NCBI GenBank assembly: GCA_018894105.1
Contig: CM032128.1
Location: 30,217,299 to 30,281,298 of the forward strand
DNA: 64,000 bases
Direction of reading: 5' to 3'
Source of the DNA: Jacaranda mimosifolia
Taxonomy: Eukaryota > Streptophyta > Magnoliopsida > Lamiales > Bignoniaceae
The notes beneath the pieces are model-generated. The model was not told where the DNA came from, made no database searches, and saw nothing but the letters and a program-made list of their open reading frames with translations. Shown in pieces: positions 25,001 through 35,956 of the stretch. Made by a program: the position numbers and the translations under genes. Each line of letters begins with the position of its first letter. The first letter of the stretch is position 1.

Positions 25001-28000
25001 TACAAATTCAAAGAAGGGTTTTTTGGTAGGATATCCATCAGAACTTATCCTAATAGCTTCCATGACGCCCTGGATAGAATCAAACAATGATAATAATAAA
25101 ATAATTAAACTTGTGAAATAACAACAACAATATTATTATTATTATTAACTTACAAGAAACAGATCAATAGAGCATGGTGCATTACCCCACAATGCAGTTG
25201 TTGGAGGACATTATGATTCTCAAAGCTGGATGGCATAGCGAGATAATTTGGTTTCACACAGCGTATATAATGAGGTTCAGTGTCACTCAGAGTTTCAAGC
25301 AGAGCTTCTAATTGTTGCTGCAACATGCATCACATGAAAATCTCATACTACAATGTAGCAAATAGAAAGGCTAAAGGACAGATGCGATGATGAAACTACA
25401 GCAATTTCATACCTTAAAACTTGAGCCAATTGAAGAAAGTTTTGGTTGTTTAGAGGACTTCTCTTTTGATATTGGAAAAAGACCCGAAACAAACGAACAT
25501 TTGGAAGCATTCAAGAGCGCTTGATGTTCAGCAGTAACATCATCCTTGTTTTTGTCCAGAAAGAACTTAGTTTGATATGTTACCTGACCAATTAAACTTA
25601 TTTTGTAACCCAGCTTTCCAACGAAAATTCATGTGACTTCAAGTAGATCTTTTAACGCAATACTTGATAAGAAAAATGTGCAATTAAAACTTACGTCACC
25701 AGCATAATGTGAAATTGTGAAGTCAGAACGAGCTAATTTGGGCTTGCTGAAGCGTTTGTGATTCTTAAAAGTCTGGTACAGCTTTTGGGCAAATGTTTCA
25801 TGAGTTGAATGCGGAAACTTGCTACAAGACAAAATGATAGACATAGATAACCGAGAGCATCAAATACTATAGTCACTGTAAGTAAACAAACCAAACAATT
25901 GTAAACAGGATCCCCTTAGTGATGAGATACTTACCAGGCTTCATCAAGAAGTGCTATAATGCCACCTTTCTGAATAATATCAAGAAACATATATCGATAT
26001 ATTAGAAAGAGAATTTTTTCAGCCTAATCAGAAACTTATAACAGAATGGCTTTGCTAGCAAATGAAAGCAACAACCACAGCTAAAAGGTACAGAGATCCC
26101 CGTCCATATACCTCTAGAAAGAGGAAGAGAAGACAATACCCAGGAGAAAAAATTAATTTTCAATATTGAATCTTGAACCTCACACTCTACCTAGGTGTGA
26201 ACATCAATGGACAAAGGTTCTCCAAACCTAGAGTTTCTAATGAATACAAACACATTCGTGACTTAAGGATATGATAAGGTACCACTGCATTTTAATGCCT
26301 TAACCAACTTTGTTTATAAGGCCAAACAAAAAATTCATTGCATATAAAAAGACAGAAATATAATCACTTGTGAAGAAAGAAAAGTAACGGTTGAAAACCA
26401 AAATCTTTGATGGCCACACGAAAAGCAAAACCTTTTCAATTAGATCCAGAACATCTCGATTGTCAATGAACTCTTTATAGCTCCAGTTAATTTCTTCTTT
26501 TCTGCACTCCTCTCGCTCCCTTTTGAAAACATGCTGCCAAATAAAGAGTTGAGTGTCATACAACTACAACAAAGACAAATTAACAAAAAATCAAGAAGAA
26601 ATGAAAATTTACAGGGTACCTGATTAAAGTGCTGCAGAAGCTTCTCATTTGTCCAGTTTATGCAAAATTGTTCAAAACTGTGGAAATATACACCAATCAG
26701 ACGTAACAATGGTGTCCTGAGAAAAATTGTTGCAGCTAGCAAGCACAATGGTCAAAGAAACACTTAACCATAGAAGTAAATTGCTCAAAACTTAAAACTA
26801 AACATCATTCAATGAAGTATGATATGGTTCCATCATCCTCACCAATCTGGAGATGATAATATAATATGCATTTAGTTGGACAAACAGTTAAATTTAACAG
26901 AACTCAGGAGCCTTGTGTAAAGCTTTAAGAAATCTTTATTGTGCAAAAAACCAAGGCACACATAAAGTAAATAGCCAAATTAGACTTATGGTGTAGAATA
27001 TGATGTGATAAAACAATTGGTAATTAACTGACTCATCAGAAAATTGCAGTCTCAATACTTAGCGTCCCTAATTTATAACTTCGGGTTTCCAATTTCATCA
27101 AGCAATATATGCGAAGTGTTGATGTGCAGGTTAAAATTATACAGACCATCGCTTATTTCTAGAAAATAAACAAAAAGGATATGAATGTACACAAATCTTT
27201 CAAACTCATTGTGCTATATTCCATGTTTCAGAAGAACCTATGGAGCATATTTCCTTTCCATATTAACATTTTTCTTGCATTTGAGAAAATATATCCAATA
27301 ACTTGTGCTGGTAAGATAACTAGGGGTCAGAAATGTAGATGCAATGGGTGCTTAATACAAGTGGCAAGGCAAAAGGAATGACATTTCTAGCTTCCAGGTT
27401 TTGTATTGCAGAAGAAGCTGGGTATTGTTTTAGACTTTAGAGCACTTAACTAGATGAATAAGCCTTTCTCGGTTAGCTAAGATTGTGCCTCCAATCAGTG
27501 GTATATTATCTTCAAATTTTAATATTTAAATTTCAAAAACCTAGAAATGTAGACTAACAAACATAGAGTAGGATTGGCAACCCCACAATACATAACCACC
27601 AAAGAAAAGGGAGTGCAGTTTATAGATTAGGCATAATACAGTTGAAATTAGGGCGTTAGTAGAGTGAGACATTTGTGTTACTCTCTCCATTTACCCCCAT
27701 ACAGAGGGGGAAATAGCAGAGCGAGAGGTAGTTAAAAGCCTATCATTTCTTGATACTGTCGTAAAGACCAAAGAGTGCAAAAGGTCAGACTGGACTTGTA
27801 AACAGACACAAGCAAAACTTATTCTTTTGTCTTGTGAGAAGTTCTTTATGCATCTGCCGAAAACAGAAGTGATGTCAACAATGAAGACACAGTGTACCGG
27901 TTAAGCACCTGTTGGTCTTGAAATTCTCAGATCCGTAGATATCCAGCACACCAATTAAACGTTTTGAATTGAGATCTTGACCAATGGAGCTATTTATCTT

Positions 28001-31000
28001 ATCGACAAGCCTGCAAATAATGGTAAAGAAAAACAGGATACTCAACAACATCTAAATAAAATTACAAATACTAGACAAAACAAAGTGGGCTACTTCAGGA
28101 ACAACTATTCTCGAGGATGACATCTCTTAGAATCATAAAGATGAAGCTTACCAGTCAAACAGCCTTGAGTACACAATTTTGGCCAAAGCATCTCTACTGG
28201 CAGCAGCTGCTGCTTGATCCAACTCTTTGGCGATGATCTCATTAGGAGGCTCAATTACATGTCTGCAGAGGGAATCCTCCAAAGACTTTGCATCACACCT
28301 GCAAAATAATGATGCTTTAAAAGCAAATTCGTTATCCCATTAGGCAATAAAGAAAAAAAAGGGAATAACTCTTCTTATCAGTTTAAGCATGCCACAAGAA
28401 AATCAATTACATGAACAACTCAGCCGCTGTTCTTAAATGAAACCAAGATTTTTCATCTTTAGGCATGGATGAATCAGTTTCCTTCCTCTTAACAAATTCA
28501 ATGTTCCCAAGATGGAGGATTGCAGCAATAACCCGAAATATTGCATCCTGAGAAGTAACAAGGAAATGAATGACCAAGAGAATGTATTTGAAGATGAAGG
28601 CAGTTTTGCATGAAAAACAACAGCAGTTAATACCTGTTCCTGAGAACTGATTCCTACTATATCCATAGCCTTCCTTGTTGCTATATATTCTTTAGAATCT
28701 TCAACTCCATCTAGCTCATAGCAATTCGACTGGTTTAAATAATGAAACGTTCTTGGACTTCCCAGCTTGTATTTTTCAATATCCTGAGAGGGACAGGGAA
28801 GTAAATAGGGTCACATTCAAAAATGGAGATTTAATAGATAATGTGAACAGAGACAGCTCAATTACCAACAAAATCGAATTACATCATATAACAGTGGACA
28901 AGTCACCCTAATAGTTTGCCTTTATACCATGTAAGCATAAAAGGAGATCCATAGCTCATGCTTTATTGAAAAACTGAGTTCAAATAACTGCTAGAGCTGA
29001 AGATAACTTTTATACTGTTCATTAAACCAAAGCAAAGAAAAAGAATTTATGCAAATAACAAGGAAAGTGAAAAAATGTAAAGACAAAATTGTAAAAGGAT
29101 ATAATACGTATGAAGTCATGCATGAACAAATGTGCTACACTAACTAATATTAGTATAATTGAGCATGTGAAAAAGATATGGGTTATTTTAATTGAGCATG
29201 ATTTATGTGAAATGGTGGACAAAGCAAAAGCACCTTGAGTTTTATTTCTAAATCTGAGAAGGTGATAGATATTTTACTCTCTTTGTTCTTTTCTTTTCTT
29301 TTCTTTTCTTTTTTCCTGGGGGAAAAATGAGGGAGAAAGTAGTGGTAGATCTGATTAAGTAAACTACCTTGAGATAATCACTTGGCAGAATATCATTTGT
29401 TCTGGTACTAATCAGCACAAAAACAAGAGAAAATTGATGAAGCGCCATGCATGCTGTGTCTAATAGACTACAGAGATTTCACGGTCTTAGTTAACTCTAA
29501 GTGAGCAAAGGACCACATAAATTTGCTACAGCAGTTAGTTACCTCTTGGGGTGCAGCACAAAGCATATAGAAACAATGGTAGTTTCTCTCAGGATCAGAA
29601 ACTTGGCAAACGCGAGATCTTTCAAGTAAGTATGTTCTGATGAAAGCACCAGAGATCCTTCCCTTTTGATCAAACTGAATTTCGACAAACTTACCAAAAC
29701 GACTACAACAATAATTTGTGTGTGAATCAGTTGAATTTATACATAACACTTTCAACAAATAAAGCATAGAAATTATACAAAGCAAGAGTGTGCATAGAAT
29801 CTTCAGTACCTTGAGTTATTATTTCTCACTGCCTTCGCATTACCGAATGCCTCGAGAATGGGATTTGACTGCAATAAAGAAAGCATAGAACATAATGTGT
29901 GAAAGATCGCTCATGAGGCAGAATACTCAACTACCACATCAGAATCACTACTCCTCACCCCTATTGATGTAATTGACTGTGTAAAACAATATATTACCTC
30001 AAGAACTTGTTGTTCCACTGTCCTTCCCTCGGCTGCAGATTGTTCCCCCATGGAAGCGAGATACTGCATGAGCAATTTTGTGCTTTCTGTTTTACCTGCC
30101 CCACTCTCACCACTAACCAAAATTGACTGATGTATTCCCTCATTCATAAGCCTGTGTCCAATGAGTGATCTCACTTATAGCAAGTAGCAACACATATAAA
30201 AGGACTAAATCTGATGATCTAGAGAAATACATGCCTGTATGCAGAATTTGCAACAGCAAATAAGTGTGGCCTCAGCTCACCAAAGGCTGCTCCTTTATAT
30301 TGTGCCATCATATGACTCTCATAGAGATGAGGCAATTTTTGAAAAGGATTTATGGCAATCAATATATTTCCAGTATAAGTCTGAGAAAATGATGGGAAAA
30401 AACAGCTTCAATAACTAGAAAAGCTTTATAGGTGATGTAGGATTGAAGGAGAACAAGTTTTCATGTGATGAACAGATAATGTGGAACTCACATATATCTC
30501 ATTGATGTCATATCTAGATTTCAGATTATCCAGAACTCCAGGTTCATGCAAATATGCCAACTTTGTCATATCATCCACCCCACAAGGTGGAGATTCAGCA
30601 TCCTTTGGATAGACATTAGACGACTCGGCCTCAACCTGCAGAAAATAGTTGACAGACAAGCCCACTCAGCAAATTCTTGAATGATCCATTTTACTAGTGG
30701 CGCTAGAAACGGCTTATAAAAGTATCTAAGCGCGGATATGAAAACTGAAAGTCCGAAAGGCCATTTTTCTTGTTTGATTTCTCCAGAGCGCACTACAATG
30801 AGCACGAAGATTTCTTGAAACTAAAACGAAAAACAGATAGAATTGGGAACCAACAACATTCATGCATAAGAAATTCTCAGAAATAACACCTTCGAACAAA
30901 TGTGAACTTGAACTGTGCTTCTAAGATGTCGTAAGGACACTCACCCTCACCGTCACCGTCACCGTAACCGTCTTCCCTGATGTACATTCCACCTCGATGT

Positions 31001-31520
31001 CATCACCACTGACTGCTACAACCTTACCATCTATCCAGGCTACATCGGGATCCTTCACCCACACAAGAGACCCAACCCCTAGAATGCCTGGATCAACCTG
31101 CAGAAGTTCAACAAAATTTGCTAATAACAATGACCACAAAGTGATGAATATTGTAGCCGAAAAGAGAAGGCCATTCTTTGGCCTCATGCAAAACACTTTT
31201 ATACAATGGGATATGTATAATGACCCACCCGAGTCCACATTGAATTTCAAAAGTCCAGTTTCCAGGTCCATTACAAGTAGCATACAACATAGACATTTTG
31301 TGTTTTCACGAGTCTGTTGGATCAATTAAATGCATGCAACTTAAATTTTAGTTTTTCTAGCAGATTTACTTGCAAGTCTATCATTGATCCTCAAATTCTG
31401 ACTTGCCAGTTCTATTGAACAATGGATCAGATACGACAAAATATCAGGCAGGAAGAGTAAGCAACGCCACGTACACTTCAAGAACAACCGAATACATAAA
31501 TAAACAAAGTTCATTACCAT
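13064..31520 (-). CDS. Class XI myosin heavy chain (complete, 38 coding exons)
   Basis: Actin-based motor that moves organelles and vesicles in plant cells. I assembled exons joined in one frame: 31520-31518, 31097-30945, 30635-30492, 30380-30235, 30151-29998, 29868-29810, 29702-29543, 28783-28634, 28547-28411, 28298-28152, 28010-27909, 26677-26620, 26533-26432, 25969-25935, 25821-25695, 25583-25413, 25317-25186, 25069-24960, 24867-24807, 24268-24091, 23996-23791, 23664-23554, 22863-22765, 21824-21633, 21517-21378, 21238-21127, 21042-20998, 20835-20665, 18601-18446, 18337-18152, 17630-17502, 17423-17353, 17264-17165, 17065-17009, 16017-15961, 15776-15696, 15583-15501, 13178-13064. The sum is 4,440 nt, or 1,479 residues plus TAA, near the usual ~1,500. 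No stop occurs inside. Exon 1 (a lone ATG before GTAATG) and exon 27 are the least certain. Intron 4 is GC-AG. It ends [10 protein letters not shown]. The class is certain; the subgroup is not assigned. Confidence 0.9.
13640..14267 (+). pseudogene. Copia RNase H/RT end fragment in the last myosin intron (antisense)
   Basis: Broken plus-strand frames match the 3' end of a copia polyprotein: FMSTPRN-like start, then [15 protein letters not shown] and [15 protein letters not shown] (13,700-13,830), a frame change, and later [20 protein letters not shown] (~14,024-14,085). It ends [21 protein letters not shown] near 14,206. Several frameshifts are present and nothing upstream (gag, protease, integrase, most of RT) remains. 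It is in myosin intron 37 (13,179-15,500), in the opposite orientation to the gene. Confidence 0.75.
14268..14498 (+). repeat. 3' LTR of the intronic copia fragment
   Basis: After the copia stop comes a polypurine tract (TTGATTGAGGGGGCG, ~14,251-14,265) and then TGTTATTTAAAACAAA, the expected LTR start. The block runs to about TTATCACAACA (~14,498). It includes TATAAATAAATA near 14,438-14,449. The length of ~230 bp is short for a copia LTR but in range. Confidence 0.55.
14499..15500. other. Rest of myosin intron 37
   Basis: Unremarkable T-rich DNA with short chance frames on both strands. I see no further exon or repeat. Confidence 0.5.
18885..20597. mobile_element. hAT-like non-autonomous TIR element in myosin intron 28
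   Basis: The ends are inverted: the left has TAGCCTGTCAATGGGTAGG (~18,897-18,915), and the right, read on the minus strand, has TAGGCCTGTAAATGGATAAGG (20,576-20,596). Both continue into CCTACC-AAACCCAT and related words such as TGGGTTTGGGTAGGA. TAGGCCTGTAAATGG-type ends are common in plant hAT MITEs (from memory). A direct CAGGCCTAC occurs at both edges (18,885-18,893 and 20,589-20,597), which may be a target duplication or part of the TIR. The interior is AT-rich without a transposase frame. Confidence 0.55.
19350..19755. repeat. Near-perfect inverted repeat nested in the intron 28 element
   Basis: The left arm (~19,350-19,485) and right arm (~19,618-19,752) are complementary over about 130 bp, with a ~135-bp loop. 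For example, AGAGCTTTGCATCAAAATGA on the left is mirrored by TCATTTTGATGCAAAGCTCT on the right, and both arms include CATTATTTTG/CAAAATAATG. It looks like an independent hairpin-type MITE. Confidence 0.75.
20998..22863 (-). other. Myosin coiled-coil exons (23-27)
   Basis: Residues ~883-1078. Charged heptad-like sequence: [84 protein letters not shown]. This region lets class XI heavy chains pair. The coil is then broken by a Pro/Ser-rich linker (ELPSSLPPK). Exon 27 (20998-21042, 45 nt, [15 protein letters not shown]) keeps phase but its donor GTACTA is weak. Intron 23 (21,825-22,764) is the part whose second copy begins at 46,673. Confidence 0.8.
23554..24268 (-). other. Myosin lever arm: converter end and IQ motifs (exons 20-22)
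   Basis: Exon 20 opens with the end of the motor ([19 protein letters not shown]), then IQ-type repeats follow roughly every 23-25 residues: [85 protein letters not shown] and [17 protein letters not shown]. Six IQ motifs is normal for class XI; they bind calmodulin-like light chains. The fifth motif is three residues shorter than in the partial copy at 48.15-48.27 kb, and the fourth has Cys where the copy has Arg. Confidence 0.85.
24807..31097 (-). other. Myosin motor-domain exons (2-19)
   Basis: Residues 2-717. The SH3-like start has [15 protein letters not shown]; then [17 protein letters not shown], the NPFQ purine loop ([12 protein letters not shown]), the P-loop GESGAGKT (163-170), switch I NNNSSRFGKF (216-225), LERSRVCQ and [10 protein letters not shown]. 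Switch II reads DIYGSE (441-446), where the family has DIYGFE. The relay helix follows ([19 protein letters not shown]), then [28 protein letters not shown] and the actin-binding [17 protein letters not shown]. The SH2/SH1 region reads [18 protein letters not shown], where class XI motors usually have [18 protein letters not shown]. The converter finishes in exon 20 ([11 protein letters not shown]). ATP- and actin-binding motifs are otherwise preserved; the odd residues are treated as findings. Confidence 0.85.
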
Positions 31521-31660
31521 CTTGGAATAACTACAATGAGCAATAACTTCAAGAGGTTTCTTTAAATGAAGAATTAAAAGAGAGAAATATAACTTAAAAC
31601 CCCTCTTTTTGTTATGGTAAGCAAATTTATTTTCCTTTTAATTCTCTTGTATTTATAAGG
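31521..31660 (-). promoter_or_regulatory. Candidate myosin core promoter and 5' leader
   Basis: On the minus strand TATAAATA (plus 31,650-31,657) lies ~130 bp upstream of the proposed ATG (31,520-31,518). A TC-rich stretch (TTTCTCTCTTTTAATTC, ~31,563-31,580) falls in the presumed 5' UTR, as is common in plant leaders. Only about 300 bp separate this TATA box from a TIR element starting at 31,960. A short direct duplication (TTATTACAAGTAGCCCCCA, ~31,728-31,790) lies between them. Assignment rests on position and motif only. Confidence 0.4.
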
Positions 31661-31959
31661 ACAGTCTTTTTCTCTCTCTCACGCGTTATTTGCATTTGGA
31701 CTTTGTCCGAAAATTTATTTAAGTTGACTTTATTACAAGTAGCCCCCAGTTTAAGTTGATTTATTACAAGTAGCCCCCAATTGAAATTTAAAACGTTTGT
31801 TAAATGACGAGAATTCCATTAATGCCCCGTTATTGCAAATCCGGGATTGTGTTGCTCCGACAAGATTGCACTGAGCCCGCCGTTTAAAATGTCAGGGCAG
31901 TTAGCATTTGTTATCTTTTTAACAAGCAATTTGCTGCCCCTCGTATTATATTTTCTAAA

Positions 31960-33083
31960 GGGTAAATGGCACGTTACCCCCAAATTTAATTGTTTTGCCA
32001 CATTACCCCCAAAAATAACTAAAAAGTACTTCATCCATTTAATTTAGAGTTTTTAAAACACTTTTTCTTCCAAATACAATTTCTGGCAGATCATATGGTA
32101 GGAGAAAAGATTATTCTTGTTATTTTTACTTTTTTCCACCTTTTTCCATTCAAAAAAATGAAACCCAATTTACTCTTGTCATTTCTATATTTTTCAACTT
32201 AAAAATAAAGAAATTCATCAACCAAGAACCATAGAAAACTGGGTTTCTTTTTTTTTTTTTTTCTTTTTTCCCCTTTACATTTAATTAGCTCATTGGCCTT
32301 CTCCTGTTGTTTAGGGAATTAATTGTTTTTATTACATTCAATTAGCTCATTTGCCTTCTCCTGTTGTTTAGGAATTAATTGTTTATTGAAATATAACTGA
32401 ATGAGTTTTAGTACATATATTTTAGTTAGAAGTATTTTTAGTTTTTCATTCATATGATTGTGTTGTAATTCATTTTCAAATGATTAATTTATTTTGTTAT
32501 CTAGTAAGATTGTTCTGCCAACCACATTAAAGAAACAAAATTACTAACTTTATTATTACTCTAAAACAATTTTTTCTTACTTTATAAAAGATATTTTCGG
32601 GAAATAGTAAAACTCATGCTTTATTTTAGTAATGCTATGATTATCTAATCCATCTTTAAAGAATCAGAATTATTAATTTTGTCATTCCTCTAAACTATGG
32701 TCATGCTGATCAGGAAGGAAAGAGGAAAAGGTGCTCACATATTGCATACATATATTTACGTTAACAGTTAATTCAGTCTTTCGATTACAAACATAATTAA
32801 TTAGTTTAACAAGAAATGCACTTTACAAACTAATAGCTCTCTTAAGGGAATATCTATACAACACCTTGCGTAAAGTGTCACACAAATATGTTGAGAAAGG
32901 TGGGAAAAAGTGAAAATGACAAAAATAACCTTTTTCTCCACCCACATTATATGCTAGAAATTATATTTGGGGAGCAAAGTGTTCTAGTAACTCTAAGTTT
33001 AGGGGATGAAATGCCTTTTAGTTATTTTTTGGGGGTAATGTGCCAAAACATTTAAATTTGAGGGGGTGAAGTGCCATTTACCC
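31960..33083. mobile_element. TIR element upstream of the myosin promoter
   Basis: The ends are GGGTAAATGGCACGTTACCC on the left and, inverted, GGGTAAATGGCACTTCACCC on the right. Complementarity extends ~100 bp inward (TTTTGCCACATTACCCCCAA and AAAATAACTAAAAxG words). It is 1,124 bp, AT-rich and non-coding. An internal tandem duplication of ~55 bp lies at about 32,276-32,385 (CTCCTGTTGTTTAGG twice). No clear target duplication was recognised, so the superfamily is open. Confidence 0.65.
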
Positions 33084-33348
33084 TTTTTTTAAATATAAAA
33101 ATTTCATTTTTCTATATTTATCATTAATATATTCGCATTGAATTTTTGTGACCACTAATTTTGAGTGGCCAAGTGACTTTTTGTTATTTATAACATATGT
33201 AGGCGCATTTGTTTTCCGTTAGTGTTCGAACTGCTTACTTCTCGTATTATGTAAAAGACTTATATTATTGAGCTACAAGCCACTCGGTGATTAAGTGACT
33301 TAATGACATCGCTTTCACACATATAAATGTAAAATTCAGGGTTCAAAA

Positions 33349-34546
33349 TTGGGATAATTATAATTTTGGTCCTCAAACATAACCATTTATTCGCTTTTAG
33401 TCCCTAAACAATCTCGAGTTACACTTTTGCCCTCAAATTGTCAGTTTTTTAACAATTTTCATCCTTGTTGTTACTTCAGGCGTTAAAATTGACAGAAAGT
33501 GGTCATGTGCACGTCACGTGACCACTTTTGAAGGGAAAAACTTGGAAAAATTATAATTTTGGTCCTCAAATATAACCACTTATTCGCTTTTAGTCCCTAA
33601 ATAATCTTGACTAATTATAATTGTGCAAGGTGGCGGCGGCGCCGATTATTGGACTGTGTAGGAAGCCATAGACGTGGTTCGTATGGCGCCTAGCATTTAC
33701 TGGCAGCTCGTGTATGTGCCCAAGACGAAAAACCTCATCACACTCGCCGGAATCTGCCTCGACGATATGCTACTGACGTGGAACAATATCGCCACCAAAA
33801 TCATCTACCACCAACCACCGCAAGTGATTGGAATTTGGACATTTGGATACGAGAGTATGATTGTTGAGGGGGAGGATTTTATTGCTGAGAATATCACCTT
33901 CGAAAATTCTGCTCCTCAGGACTCAAGATAGGTTGTAGCAATCAGAGTGACGGCTAATCATTGTGCATTCTACAACTACAGATTTCTTAGTTGGCAGGAT
34001 ACTCTGTATTTGCACTATGGGAAGCAGTATTTGAGGGATTACTACATTGAAGGAAGTGTAGACTTTTGTTTTTTTGGTAACAACACTGCTCTTTTAGAGC
34101 ATTGCCATATCCACTGCAAGTCTGCTGGATATATAATAGCTCAGAGCATAAAATCTTCCCAAGAGACAACTGGATATGTATTATTGAGATGTGTTGTCAC
34201 TGGCGATGGAGGGACACAGTACACATATCTAGGACGACCATGGGCACCTTTTGGGACATAATACACATATTGAACAAAATTATAACTCAAGATTGTTTAG
34301 GGACTAAAAGTGAATAAGTGGTTATGTTTAAGAACCAAAATTATAATTTTTCCAAGTTTTTCCCTTCAAAAGTGTCACGTGACGTGCACATGACCACTCT
34401 CCATCAATTTTAACTCCTGAAGTAACAGCAAGGATGAAAATTGTTAAAAAAATGATAATTTGAGGGCAAAAGTGTAACTCGAGATTGTTTAGGAACTAAA
34501 AGCGAATGAGTGGTTATATTTGAGGACCAAAATTATAATTATCCCA
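33349..34546. mobile_element. TIR element carrying a captured pectinesterase fragment
   Basis: Long terminal inverted repeats (left ~33,349-33,620; right ~34,268-34,546) start TTGGGATAATTATAATTTTGG / TGGGATAATTATAATTTTGG and contain GGTCCTCAAA and TTTTAGTCCCTAAA units and a GTGCACGTCACGTGACCAC block. TTCAAAA flanks both sides (33,342-33,348 and 34,547-34,553), consistent with a 7-bp or slightly longer target duplication. Between the TIRs is ~640 bp of former coding sequence. This arrangement is like a Pack-type (gene-capturing) non-autonomous element; MULE or other superfamily is not settled. Confidence 0.75.
33627..34261 (+). pseudogene. Captured pectinesterase (PME) fragment, intronless
   Basis: One frame reads from GGGADYWTV through stop TAG (33,658-33,660), EAIDVV, YVPKTKNLITLAG, VEGEDFIAENITFENSAP, stop TAG (33,929-33,931), then VVAIRVTANHCAFYNYRFLS, WQDTLYLHYGKQYL, YIEGSVDFCFFGN, LLEHCHIHCKSAGY and TYLGRPWAPFGT. 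These are the carbohydrate esterase family 8 signatures (WQDTLY, GSVDFxFG, YLGRPW). The enzyme normally removes methyl esters from cell-wall pectin. Two stops, missing N- and C-termini and an extra Phe in the SVDF box make it non-functional. No intron interrupts ~630 bp, although plant genes of this subfamily usually have introns, suggesting capture of spliced sequence. Confidence 0.85.
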
Positions 34547-34553
34547 TTCAAAA

Positions 34554-35956
34554 CCTAATGAACTTTTAGTATATGTGTGTATAAAAAAATAATTAATGAC
34601 CACTAGTCAACTAATTGAGTAGTATCATTTTCGCATGTTTACATATATTTTTTGTATAATCGAGTAATATATTTTTGTTATATATATTTTCGCTCAAAAT
34701 TTAAACTTGAATGAATTATAAATATACTTGTACTTATGTAAAATAAATATATATTTTTTGTTACTAATCAAGTAATATCACCTTTTCACATTTTTATATG
34801 TAAGTTCAGAATCAAACCTGAACAAATCATAAATATACATGTACTTATGTAAAATAAATATATATTTTTTGTATAATTTTGAGAAAATATGAACAATAAT
34901 GCAATGTGCATGACATATTTTTTGGCCAAAAAAATATTGAAATTTAAATAGAAGGCATAAGTGAAAAGATTAAATTTTAGAGACAAAGAGATCATATTTT
35001 TAAAATATTTAGATAAAAGTAATACAAGTTTCAAATTTTTATAATAGCAACATATGATTTGCCCCACAAATGAGAAAAAAGGATAAAGTGAACACATAAT
35101 GGATTATCCTACTCAGTCGTTTTCTATTTTCTTTTGGGTTAGTTTGGTTGGATTTGTTGGAATTAATTAGAATTTTCAAATAGTATGTTAAGTGGAGATG
35201 AGATAGGATTTTTCGAAATCTCAATCTCACATTGAAAAAATAAGAAAAAGAGTCTCTTTATTAGGTGAATCTCTTGTTAAGCTTTTAGATTATTTTAAGA
35301 TTTTTTGGAGGGTATCCAAGTGCATAGGGAATTATATATATATATATATATATATATATTGGTTAAATATTAATATATGTATACATTTAATAGTCAAGAC
35401 TTAGGACTTAGCACTTAGCACGACGCGGCATGGATTAATTTCAAAATATATTTTAATTTAGAATTTAATTAAATGCGTAATTTATTCAATTATTTAAATT
35501 ACATCTTTAATCAAAAACAATATGATTGTTGGAAAAAAGACAAGACTGTTAAAATCAGTGCATTATTTAAACTAACAGTCATAATTGATGTGAATAGTTG
35601 TTATAACCTTATACAAGGGAAATCAATCCACACAAATTTATTATGTATTTTAAAAGCAAAAGCATTATTACTCTCCAGCGAAAAGATATTCTCATACTCT
35701 TTAAATTATTCTCAATATCAACAGAAATTTTTAAGTAAGAATTTCAAAGTGCTGATTGCAATTCCTTAGGTGCCTCAGTTGAATCCTAGAGGTGAATTGT
35801 CATAGTCCCTGCAGCACAAATAGTGGGAGCAATTATCACCTTAAGGTCAGTGTAGGTGTTTTCTGTACATAATTAGGCACATCAGACTTTCAACTTTTCA
35901 ATACATTTTCTAGTATATTTATCATGTGATAATTTGTATTATTTTTATCTTTGTGT
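34554..35956. other. AT-rich intergenic DNA with an (AT)n tract and a possible copia LTR scrap
   Basis: An (AT)n microsatellite lies at about 35,333-35,360. Around 35,780-35,860 the words CCTAGAGGTGAATTGTCATAG and GTGGGAGCAATTATCACC, then TTAAGG, resemble the end of the copia 1 LTR (~12,500-12,550), suggesting an old solo-LTR remnant. The 98-codon frame at 35,473-35,769 is low-complexity and is not a credible gene. Confidence 0.4.

Noticed and set aside
35473..35769. 98-codon plus-strand frame
   Set aside because: AT-rich, Asn/Leu/Lys-dominated composition, no domain, no gene context.
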